Shown here: one piece after another, positions 35,554 through 43,597 of the stretch
Numbering within the stretch: position 1 is the stretch's first letter
Layout of the letters: each line of letters begins with the position of its first letter
Source: Paraburkholderia sp. PGU19
GTDB taxonomy: Bacteria > Pseudomonadota > Gammaproteobacteria > Burkholderiales > Burkholderiaceae
Assembly: GCF_013426915.1 (NCBI RefSeq)
Contig: NZ_AP023182.1
Location: 1-64,000, forward strand
Length of the DNA: 64,000 nucleotides
Direction of reading: 5' to 3'
Program-made: the position numbers and the translations under genes
Notes under the pieces: generated by a model
Told to the model about the DNA's origin: nothing
What the model saw: only the letters and a program-made list of their open reading frames with translations
Database searches by the model: none

Positions 35554-36287
35554 ATGGATAACAAAACGCTTTCAACTTCCGCAGTCGCAAGTTTTATCGT
35601 TGCTACAACAGTACTCACGGGCTGTGCTTCACTTCCGAAAACAGATCTCGCCGCCAACAATCGGGAAAAGCTCCATTCGATCGCTATGCTGGATGTCACC
35701 GAACCGCGCGGAGAGAGCGTGGTCAACCTCGGTGGTGCTGCCGGAGCATTTGGATTGATTGGTGGACTGGTGCAAGGTGGGATCAACGCCAACCATACAA
35801 GTACATACACGCAGCGTGTGGCAAGCGAAAAGATTGCCTTTGCTCCCGTCGTTAACGATAGCCTGACAACGCGATTGTCCAGTAACGGCTACGAAATTGT
35901 TCCGTTGCACGACCAGCACGCCAAACTCTCAAGCGACGGCAAGTCCGACGACTTTTCCGATGTAAGACCGACGCCGACGCCATCCTGAGCGTCTGGATTA
36001 CTTCGTTTGGTTACGTATCCCCGCCGGAATCGAGCGATTTCATTCCATGGGTCGTCGTCCGCGCTCGTCTGCTCGACTCGAAGTCCAAACAAGACATGTA
36101 CTTCAAGACATTCGCCTGCGGCTGGGATATCAAGGCAAACTCTGTCCATGTCGAAGCGGACACAAAATATCACTATGGCAGTTTCGGCACCTTGATCGAC
36201 CAGTTCGATCAGTCGGTCACAGGTCTCAAGGATTGCGAGCAGGCAGTAGTCGCCGCAATTGGGCAGGATCTGACGAAGCCGCAGTAA
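35554..36287 (+). pseudogene. Lipoprotein gene, frameshifted
   Basis: The first part is an exported lipoprotein (SFIVATTVLTGCASLP, lipobox Cys at about 24) with GGAAGAFGLIGGLVQGGINAN. At about 35963 the frame ends in a short tail. The continuation is in another frame: TDADAILSVWITSFGYVSPP, then FIPWVVVRARLLDSKSKQ, then FACGWDIKANSVHVEADTKYHYGS, to 36287. A missing A in GTAAGACC (for GTAAAGACC) would restore a protein of about 244 residues. The function of the family is not known to me. Confidence 0.75.
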
Positions 36288-36605
36288 GGGTGGTGATGGG
36301 TGCAGCCGTCCTCGGCATTGTGGACAGCCGCCATGTCGACATGGCCGCGCGTGATCCTTGAGGACAGGCATACGAGGCCGAGACGCGTGCATATGCGCAA
36401 CCTGGTAGCCCGGTCATGTTTGGGCGGGCATTTGAAAGGTTGCTTCTGGCCGCTCAATATCGAATGCAGTCGGCATGCGCAATGTGAACCGCGCGATTGG
36501 TAACGTCGGCGGCGAGGACCCAAAGCGGACGTCGGCCGTCTCTGTCACTCGCTGAGTGCCGCCGTGAGCGCGCTGCCCCTTTCTCCGCCGCCGCAGGGAT
36601 TGTGA
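36288..36605. other. No recognisable gene
   Basis: I see no supported coding frame, terminator or repeat between the broken lipoprotein gene and the next orphan. Confidence 0.35.
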
Positions 36606-36989
36606 GTGGGCATCTGTAATCCGTGTGACGTCCCGCAGGACATGGCATCGGTCAGGACGGGTATGTACCTGTCGCTTTGCGCCGGCTTCGACTCTCTAAC
36701 CATTGATTGGGCGCACGAGTCGTTGGTGACCGGCGAGTGCATGAACTACGACGTTTTGCGCGCGATTTACGGCGCCGCTTATGGCACCGAAGGAGGGCTT
36801 GGAAACTCCGCCGAATATCCTATTGCGCTGGCGTACAGCGCAATGATGACGATCGAGGCATTTACCCATGCCCCTTCTAAAATTCTCTCGTCGCTCAATG
36901 GCGCTGTATGCGGATTCGATAATGGAGACGCTCTCCTTCTGGGCACGTTCGAAGATGGCGTGTTTCGGAAATCATTGAGACCCATGTAG
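36606..36989 (+). CDS. Hypothetical protein
   Basis: A 127-residue frame (ATG at 36642 is an alternative start, after GCAGGA). Its composition is protein-like: YLSLCAGFDSLTIDWAHESL, then AIYGAAYGTEGG, then LLLGTFEDGVFRKSL. I recognise no family. No TM segment or signal peptide is evident. It stands alone between a broken lipoprotein gene and the second PAP2 gene. Confidence 0.35.
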   Translation: MGICNPCDVPQDMASVRTGMYLSLCAGFDSLTIDWAHESLVTGECMNYDVLRAIYGAAYGTEGGLGNSAEYPIALAYSAMMTIEAFTHAPSKILSSLNGAVCGFDNGDALLLGTFEDGVFRKSLRPM

Positions 36990-37357
36990 TCGCGATTCGT
37001 AGATGTCTCTGCTACTGGCCGAACCCGGAAATACGGGGTCGCCTCGAAGACCGCGATCCCTGTTGAAAGCAAAACTTCCGTAAACGACCCCATTCCAGTC
37101 CTTCGCAATCGCGCTCGGCTAACGACCGTTTTTTGAAGCCCAACGGCCGCTCGCTGAAGTATCGTCATCAGTTCAAGAGCCCCAGAGGCCACGGTCACCA
37201 CTGACATGTTTGTCGTCGGCTACACTCGAAGCGGCCAAGACGTCTATACGAAGCCTTGAAAGGACGGTGGTCTCCTGGTCCAGTGACACCAAGCCTCTGC
37301 ATTGGGTCGATCTGGTTCGCGTTTATAAATCGAGGGTACCCGACGGAGCGACTGAGC
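36990..37357. other. No recognisable gene
   Basis: Leader region of the PAP2 gene. Frames on both strands overlap here but none resembles a known family. Confidence 0.35.
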
Positions 37358-38182
37358 ATGCTTCTCAGCAAGTTGTTACGACGGTTGTCGCATATGAAAC
37401 CCGGAACCGAAGACGGTAACTCACGGGGATGGCGATTTGTACTTCACCGCACCGGCTTCGCGAAGTTCTCGGCAGCCGTCATTCTGATCCTTGGAGGCGT
37501 GTGGCTGTTTCTCGGCATTCTTGAGGACGTTCTTAGCGGAGACCCGTTGGTCACCGTCGACCGGATGCTTTACAGCGGGCTGCAGGGACTTCGGGCTCCC
37601 TTTTTTAACCACGTGATGGTGGCAATTTCGGAGCTTGGTGATTCGGAGGTCACCGTTCCGGTGGCCTTGGCAATGATTGCCGCACACCTGTTTCGGCGCG
37701 AATGGCGGTCCGCCGGGTACTGGGTCGTTGCGGTCGCGGCGGCTGAAGCATCGGTCAAGTTGCTCAAAGTCGCTGTTCAGCGGTCCCGGCCGGTGTCGAT
37801 CTACAAAGGCATTGAGGGTTTTTCCTTCCCCAGTAGCCACGCGACGTTGAGCCTTGTGGTCTATGGCTTCCTCACTTACCTCGTGTGTCGAGGACACCGG
37901 AGGGAGGTGCAGTTCAGGATTGCCGTGATAAGTGGTTCGGTCATAGCACTCATATCCTTTTCCCGCCTATACCTCCGTGTTCACTGGTTTTCCGACATCC
38001 TCGCAGGCCTCAGTCTCGGCACGGCCAGGATTGCGTTTCTATCAATCGTCCACTACCTACGGGACCACGACAGACAAGGTTCCTCCGTGCTGTGGATGAC
38101 TGCGCTTATTACTTTCCTAACGGCTGCTGTGATTCACATCTTCCTGCACCACGGTGTTGATTTTGAACGCTACGCTATTTAG
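37358..38182 (+). CDS. PAP2-family membrane phosphatase (second copy)
   Basis: A 274-residue protein (start ATG 37358; ATG 37394 is an alternative). It has the three PAP2 motifs KVAVQRSRPV, FPSSHATLSLVVYG and SRLYLRVHWFSDILAG. Alignment by eye with 18498-19259 shows an N-terminal block GGVWLFLGILEDVLSGDPLVTVD against GGAWLFLGVLEDVISGDPLVAVD, and a shared C-terminal VIHIFLHHGVDFERYA against VHIIMQHGIDLSLYA. They are paralogues, moderately diverged. Confidence 0.85.
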   Translation: MLLSKLLRRLSHMKPGTEDGNSRGWRFVLHRTGFAKFSAAVILILGGVWLFLGILEDVLSGDPLVTVDRMLYSGLQGLRAPFFNHVMVAISELGDSEVTVPVALAMIAAHLFRREWRSAGYWVVAVAAAEASVKLLKVAVQRSRPVSIYKGIEGFSFPSSHATLSLVVYGFLTYLVCRGHRREVQFRIAVISGSVIALISFSRLYLRVHWFSDILAGLSLGTARIAFLSIVHYLRDHDRQGSSVLWMTALITFLTAAVIHIFLHHGVDFERYAI

Positions 38183-38800
38183 CAGAAGATGGCTGCATGG
38201 CCGAAGCGGATCACGAATCAGATAAGGTCAATCTGCGCCTCAGCAACGGCATCGATCCGGGACGACTCGTCGAGCGTCCGGTATGGGCGAGGTTACGTCC
38301 TATCCCCGGGCGTGTGAAAAAGCTCGGCCTGCTGGGCACAGTGCGAACGGAAAAGCGCGTAAAGCCTATAAAAGCAGTCGCTCGAGTTCACGTAGCCAAT
38401 CGAAGTCCGAACCGTCGGGTGGCATGTCGTTCGCCATCCAGTTGAGTGATGTGAAAGACTTCGGGGTGCATGGCGCTCATCGATGCAAGTGGGTCATTTT
38501 CGCCCAGCGGCGGCGCGATTTGAGGTTAGACCTGCGCATTGTCGCGAGCCTCGTGCGGAGTGAGTTGCCGTGTTTCAGCAGCGCCTCCAGATCAGAAAGC
38601 CGGCCTTTAACCGATGGCGCAGGCAGATTCGGTAGCTCGTCAGCCTTGAGCTGGGCGGCAGAGTCGGGCGACAGGACGCCGCCAAGGACATAGCACGTTC
38701 GTCGCCGCACCCGGCATGGCAAGGGCATCAACGAGGCTAGGCGCTTAAGAATCCGGTAAGGAAGGTCCCACAAGATGGTCAACATCTACCGGAGAATCTC
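38183..38800. other. No recognisable gene
   Basis: A reverse-strand frame (38477-38785) is partly protein-like (LSPDSAAQLKADELPNLPAP, then LEALLKHGNSLRTRLATMRR) but I recognise no family and see no good ribosome binding site. GGAGAATC precedes the cytochrome start at 38801. Confidence 0.3.
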
Positions 38801-39220
38801 GTGAGCACATCGCTTCTTTCGGTGCGGGGTCTGCGCGCCGCGCTATTGCTTATTCCAACCGCTACTGCAATGGCCCCAGCCAACGCTGCCACTCCGTCGG
38901 AGCTACTTGGCTCTTATCAGGCACAGTCGGGCGGTGCAACGCCCCTTCCTTCCCGCGGGCAACAGTTCTTTAACACTTCACATGGTCACGAGTGGACTTG
39001 CGCTGCGTGCCACGGCGCAACGCCAACACAAACAGGCAAGCATGCCGCCACGGGCAAGGTGATCACTCCTTTGGCTCCCGCGTTCAATCCGGAGCGATTT
39101 ACCGACGCAGCGAAGACTGAAAAATGGTTCCGCCGCAATTGCAACGATGTCGTCGGACGGGAGTGCGCCGCAGCTGAGAAGGCGGATCTGCTTGCCTGGC
39201 TCATGACGCTCAAGCCATAG
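38801..39220 (+). CDS. SHP-like monohaem cytochrome c (DUF1924)
   Basis: A 139-residue exported c-type cytochrome. GTG start at 38801 after GGAGAATC; signal peptide ends PANAA. One haem-binding CAACH (about residues 67-71), and a FNTSHGHEWTCAACHG block. The conserved C-terminal Cys pair is at RRNCNDVVGRECAAAEKADLLAWLMTLKP. DUF1924 includes SHP, an oxygen-binding cytochrome with an Asn distal ligand. It starts an operon with a dihaem cytochrome and a cytochrome b, the known shp-dhc-cyb layout. Confidence 0.85.
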   Translation: MSTSLLSVRGLRAALLLIPTATAMAPANAATPSELLGSYQAQSGGATPLPSRGQQFFNTSHGHEWTCAACHGATPTQTGKHAATGKVITPLAPAFNPERFTDAAKTEKWFRRNCNDVVGRECAAAEKADLLAWLMTLKP

Positions 39221-39270
39221 GCGGACTCTCTCCGCTCGAACGAAAGTTCTTCCCAAAGGACCGTATTCCA

Positions 39271-39759
39271 ATGCCATCTGATCTCGTGCCCCGTTATGCG
39301 GCAGCTTGCGTGGTCGCTTTGCTGACTCTAGTGGTGGCTTCTAATGTATTGGCCGAAGCTGATGAGACGCGTACCCAGGTGAACCTGCTGCCAAAGTACC
39401 GGCAGGAGTGCGCGACCTGTCATATCGCCTACCCGGCCGGGATGCTGCCCGCCGCATCGTGGCAGCGCATTCTGGGCAATATGTCCCACCATTTCGGCAC
39501 CGATGCCTCGCTCGACGCTGACTCCGTCAGACAGATCTCGGCATGGCTTGCCGCAAATTCGTCTGGCAACGCGCGCACGCACATTGCACCGCCCGAGGAT
39601 CGCATTACTCGCTCGACGTGGTTCCGACAGGAGCACGCAGAGGTGCCCGCCTCTGTATGGAAACGGCCAATGGTCAGGAGCGCATCAAATTGCGCCGCGT
39701 GCCATACCCATGCCGAACAAGGAAACTTCGATGAACACTTCATCCACCTACCGCAATAA
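39271..39759 (+). CDS. Dihaem cytochrome c (DHC type)
   Basis: A 162-residue exported cytochrome. Signal peptide (CVVALLTLVVASNVLAEA) and two haem sites: ECATCHIAYP (about 46-55) and NCAACHTHAEQG (about 141-152). SHP-associated dihaem cytochromes of this length pass electrons between the cytochrome b and SHP. It overlaps the cytochrome b start by 29 bases. Confidence 0.85.
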   Translation: MPSDLVPRYAAACVVALLTLVVASNVLAEADETRTQVNLLPKYRQECATCHIAYPAGMLPAASWQRILGNMSHHFGTDASLDADSVRQISAWLAANSSGNARTHIAPPEDRITRSTWFRQEHAEVPASVWKRPMVRSASNCAACHTHAEQGNFDEHFIHLPQ

Positions 39760-40456
39760 GGACGACGCAGACGGGACCGCAGATCGTGACATCCTGGTCT
39801 GGGACGCCCCCGTACGCCTGTTCCATTGGCTGTTCGCGGCCTGCTTTGCCGGTGCATGGCTGACCGCGGAAAGCGAGCATTGGCGACTCGTTCATGTCAC
39901 GTTAGGCTACACGGCAGGCGGTCTCGTGATCTTTCGACTCGTATGGGGACTCGTTGGAACGAAGTACGCACGTTTCTCCAGCTTCGTTCGCGGACCCGCT
40001 CGCGTGTGGCGTTACGTTCTTGGCCTCTTGCGTGGCCACCCGCGACGTCATATTGGCCACAATCCGGCTGGCGGTGTCGTCATCGTCGCCATGCTTGCTT
40101 TGGCGTGTGCGTTGACCATCACGGGTTGGGCGACCTATAACGATGCCGGCGGGACGTGGCTGGGTGAACTGCACGAGAGCGTGGCGAATCTGTTGCTGGC
40201 GCTCGTCGGGGTGCACGTAGCGGGCGTCGCCGTGAGTAGCTGGCTCCATCGCGAGAACCTGATCGGCGCGATGGTCAGCGGACGCAAGGCCGGACAACCC
40301 GACGAAGGCGTCCAACGTGCCTGGCGGAGCGTTGCCGCGTTGATGCTGGTCGTCGTGCTCGCATTCTGGTGGTGGCAATGGCACGGAGCACCGGCGTTGC
40401 CTCTGTCCGGACAAGATCCCGTGCAACAACCCGATCACAACGCCAGCGATGACTGA
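39731..40456 (+). CDS. Cytochrome b561-type membrane protein
   Basis: A 241-residue membrane cytochrome b with ATG at 39731 after AAGGAAAC. TM helices contain haem-ligand His candidates: RLFHWLFAACF (about 30), RLVHVTLGYTAGGLVIFRLVWG (about 54), LHESVANLLLALVGVHVAGVAVSSWLHRENLIGAMVSGRK (about 149-170). It is the quinol-facing partner of the two cytochromes c upstream. A two-component pair follows, as in the known shp-dhc-cyb loci with chpYZ. Confidence 0.87.
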   Translation: MNTSSTYRNKDDADGTADRDILVWDAPVRLFHWLFAACFAGAWLTAESEHWRLVHVTLGYTAGGLVIFRLVWGLVGTKYARFSSFVRGPARVWRYVLGLLRGHPRRHIGHNPAGGVVIVAMLALACALTITGWATYNDAGGTWLGELHESVANLLLALVGVHVAGVAVSSWLHRENLIGAMVSGRKAGQPDEGVQRAWRSVAALMLVVVLAFWWWQWHGAPALPLSGQDPVQQPDHNASDD

Positions 40457-40480
40457 CATCATTCATGAGGGACCTGCAAA

Positions 40481-41152
40481 ATGCGCATACTGCTCATCGA
40501 AGACGATCCCTTACTTGGCGATGGTGTTCGTGCGGGCCTGCGGCAGGCGGGGTTCCAGGTCGACTGGGTACGCGATGGCAACGCCGCCGAGACCGAATTG
40601 CGTACCCAGTCATACGCGGCAGCCGTCCTCGACCTCGGGCTGCCCCGCAAGGATGGCATCGAAGTGTTATCGTCAGTGCGTCGCGCTGGCGTGACCTTGC
40701 CGGTACTCGTGCTGACCGCACGCGACACCGTTCCCGACCGTGTGCGTGGGCTGGACATCGGTGCCGACGACTATGTCGTCAAGCCCGTCGACCTGCAAGA
40801 ACTCGCGGCCCGGCTGCGGGCGCTGGTGCGTCGCGCACACGGTCTGTCGCAGGAAACATTGCAGGTGCAAAATGTTACGCTCGAACCCGCGACGCGATGC
40901 GTCTACCGGAATGATGAGCCGGTAATCCTTTCCGCGCGCGAATTTGATCTGTTGCAGAGCCTGATGCTGAACGCGGGCCGTGTGTTGTCCCGTGAGCAAC
41001 TGGAACAGGCCATTTACGGCTGGGGACAGGAAGTGGACAGCAACGCGGTGGAAGTGCACGTCCATCGCCTGCGCACCAAGCTCGGCAGCGACCTGATCAG
41101 GACGGTTCGCGGCGTCGGCTATGTATTGATGCGCGAGGGCTCTGCCGCGTGA
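40481..41152 (+). CDS. OmpR-family response regulator
   Basis: A 223-residue regulator. Receiver: EDD at 8-10, Asp in AVLDLGLPRKDG (about 51), Thr in LTARD, Lys in YVVKPVD. Winged helix: LSAREFDLLQSLMLNAGRVLSREQLEQAIYGWG and VHVHRLRTKLG. Its TGA overlaps the ATG of the kinase gene (41152). QseB/TctD-like by shape; probably controls the cytochrome genes just upstream. Confidence 0.9.
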   Translation: MRILLIEDDPLLGDGVRAGLRQAGFQVDWVRDGNAAETELRTQSYAAAVLDLGLPRKDGIEVLSSVRRAGVTLPVLVLTARDTVPDRVRGLDIGADDYVVKPVDLQELAARLRALVRRAHGLSQETLQVQNVTLEPATRCVYRNDEPVILSAREFDLLQSLMLNAGRVLSREQLEQAIYGWGQEVDSNAVEVHVHRLRTKLGSDLIRTVRGVGYVLMREGSAA

Positions 41153-42501
41153 TGATCCTGCCTCGCTCACTGCAAGGCCGTCTGCTGATCCTCGTGATCG
41201 GGGGCGTGGTCATCGTCTGGTTGATTACCGCGCTGTTCATCTGGCGCGATGCACGCAACGAACTCGACGAACTGCTCGACAGTCATCTGGCACAGGCTGC
41301 GGCGCTGCTGGTCATCCAGCAAACTCAATCGATTGACGACGATGACACTATCGATTCGCGCGTACCCCACCCGTACGCGCCCAAGGTTGCTTTCCAGATC
41401 TTTCATGAGGGGCAGGCGGTCGTGCGTTCCGCCAACGCACCGGCGGAGCCCATGATTCCCGTGAATCATGAAATCGGCCAGGGGTTCGCCACCGTGCAAA
41501 TAAACGGTGAAGCGTGGCGCGTGTTTTCCACGAGTGGGCCGAGAGAAGACACGCGCGTGTATGTTGGTGAGCGTATCGATTCGCGCACCTCGATACTGCT
41601 TGCAGTATTGCGCGGCACGCTCTGGCCCATGGCAGTTGCCCTGCCGCTTTTTGGGCTTGCCACCGGGTGGGCAGTGCGGCAAGGCGTAGCCCCGCTTAAA
41701 CGGCTGGGTCGCACGATCGCCCTGCGTGGTCCCGATGATCTTGCGCCTGTCGCGATGACGCAAACGCCCGCCGAAATATCCCCGGTACTCGACGCGCTCA
41801 ATCAGCTCTTCGTCCGCATCCAGACGGTATGGGAAGCAGAGCGCCGGTTTACTGCGGACGCAGCCCATGAGTTGCGCACTCCGATCGCGGCGATCCGAAC
41901 GCAGGCTCAGGTTGCGCTGGCCGAAACGGACGACGCCCTTCGTCAGCACGCATTGCGCGCGACTCTGGAAGGATGTGACCGTGCGACCCGCCTCGTGAAC
42001 CAGTTGCTGGTTCTGTCGCGACTCGAGTCTGGGGCGACCCTTGAATTGACGAAAGTCGATCTGAGCGCGCTTGCGCAACGGATGGTCGCGGAACTGGCAC
42101 CGACGGCGATCGCCAAGCGACAGTCGTTAGCATTCGACGGTGCAAGACACTGCTATGTCACAGGTGACGAGATGTTGCTCGCGGCGCTGGTGCGTAATCT
42201 CGTGGACAATGCCGTCCGCTACAGCCCGCCTGGCGCATCGGTCCTGGTCAAAACCGAAAGAGACAACAGCAGAGCCGTCCTGTCGGTCGAGGACAGCGGC
42301 CCCGGACTTGCAGACTCGGATCGCCCGCGACTGGGTGAGCGCTTCTTCCGTGTGCCGGGTACGGCCGAAAGCGGCAGTGGCCTTGGCTGGTCGATCGTGC
42401 AGCGAATCGTCGACCTTCACTCAGCGGCGGTCAACGTGCGTCGATCGCGGGCTCTTGGAGGCCTCGAAGTCCAGGTCAGGTGGCACACGGTCGGCACATG
42501 A
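41152..42501 (+). CDS. Sensor histidine kinase
   Basis: A 449-residue QseC-type kinase (GTG 41149 is an alternative start). TM1 about 12-30, a periplasmic part of about 130 residues, TM2 about 160-182. HisKA has the His in TADAAHELRTPIAAIRTQ (about 245). Then N box LVDNAVRYSPPGA, G1 DSGPGLADSDRP, G2 GSGLGWSIVQRIV. It is the partner of the regulator gene and is followed by a stress-protein gene 109 bases away. Confidence 0.9.
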   Translation: MILPRSLQGRLLILVIGGVVIVWLITALFIWRDARNELDELLDSHLAQAAALLVIQQTQSIDDDDTIDSRVPHPYAPKVAFQIFHEGQAVVRSANAPAEPMIPVNHEIGQGFATVQINGEAWRVFSTSGPREDTRVYVGERIDSRTSILLAVLRGTLWPMAVALPLFGLATGWAVRQGVAPLKRLGRTIALRGPDDLAPVAMTQTPAEISPVLDALNQLFVRIQTVWEAERRFTADAAHELRTPIAAIRTQAQVALAETDDALRQHALRATLEGCDRATRLVNQLLVLSRLESGATLELTKVDLSALAQRMVAELAPTAIAKRQSLAFDGARHCYVTGDEMLLAALVRNLVDNAVRYSPPGASVLVKTERDNSRAVLSVEDSGPGLADSDRPRLGERFFRVPGTAESGSGLGWSIVQRIVDLHSAAVNVRRSRALGGLEVQVRWHTVGT

Positions 42502-42610
42502 CTGGCGCCTGCACCGACCATCAATCCAGGCCCCAGGAGTTGACCTTGGCTAACCGAGCGTGCATCTTCGACAGTAGGATACGCAGGAGAATCACAACAA
42601 ACCTGCGTGT

Positions 42611-43573
42611 ATGGAGCAAACCATGAATTCCCCTCATTCAGGTGACGCGATGTCGACGCTGCCGCGCAAGGTTCTGATCGCGGTCGATTCGTCGATGGCG
42701 TCGCGACAGGCACTCGCCTACGCGCGGAACATCCTTCCCTACGGTGCCGAGGTTCGGCTCGTCAGCGTGGCCGAGAATCCACATACGCTCTTTCCGATGG
42801 GCCGGCATGTGGGTCAGGTACTGGATCAGGCGCGCGATGAGTTGTTACGCGATGCGGCCGAAGCGCTAGACCAGGCCAGGGATTGGATGGCACAGTGCGA
42901 TGTCCGTATCGAAACAGACGTAATCGACCTCTCGAAGCACGGCAGCGACGTCGTGGACGCCCTCCTTGATGCGGCCGACTCGTGGAGCGCTGACCTGATG
43001 GTTGTCGGTGCCCGTCAACACCACGGGTTGCAGCGTTGGGTTGAGGGCACCGTGTCCGAATCGCTGACGAGACGTTTGCGATGCCCGATGCTCGTTGTAC
43101 CTGAGAACTACAGCACCACGGATGGCCACTTGCCGGAGCGCATCCTTTTCGCGATCGACGGAAGCCCTCAGTCGATGTCCGCGTTGCAGTACGGCATACG
43201 GTTCGCGACGCCCAACACATATCTGCGAGCGCTCTACGTGATCGATCGCGCCGTGCGGCTCTCTGACTTTTCCCCCATTGACGTGCTCGAGGACGCGTTC
43301 GTCGGCGAAGGCAAGCATGCGCTAGCCGCTGCAGAGCCGGTTCTTGCGGGCGTGTCGGCGCGGACCACTACTGCGCTCGTCAGGACAGGCCGTACCGGCG
43401 ATGACGTGGCTCATACTATCGTGCGCGAAGCGAGCAGCTGGGACGCGCAGCTGATCGTCATGGGCACGCATGGCAGGCGTGGCATGGCACGCTGGATACT
43501 CGGCAGCGTTGCGGGGCGCGTCGCGCACATCACGCAAACGCCGCTCCTGCTCATTCACACGAGTGAGGCTTGA
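42611..43573 (+). CDS. Tandem universal stress protein
   Basis: A 320-residue protein of two UspA domains. The first runs about 15-160 (KVLIAVDSSMASRQALAYA; LMVVGARQHHGLQRWVEGTVSESLTRRLRCPMLVV). The second runs about 173-318 (RILFAIDGSPQSMSALQYG; LIVMGTHGRRGMARWILGSVAGRVAHITQTPLLLI). The second domain has the ATP-binding G-2X-G-9X-G-S motif; the first lacks the first part. The gene is convergent with the metal-ATPase gene. USPs in this setting are typically induced by low oxygen. Confidence 0.88.
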   Translation: MEQTMNSPHSGDAMSTLPRKVLIAVDSSMASRQALAYARNILPYGAEVRLVSVAENPHTLFPMGRHVGQVLDQARDELLRDAAEALDQARDWMAQCDVRIETDVIDLSKHGSDVVDALLDAADSWSADLMVVGARQHHGLQRWVEGTVSESLTRRLRCPMLVVPENYSTTDGHLPERILFAIDGSPQSMSALQYGIRFATPNTYLRALYVIDRAVRLSDFSPIDVLEDAFVGEGKHALAAAEPVLAGVSARTTTALVRTGRTGDDVAHTIVREASSWDAQLIVMGTHGRRGMARWILGSVAGRVAHITQTPLLLIHTSEA

Positions 43574-43597
43574 TGCATTCGGGTCACAGCTTCGTCG

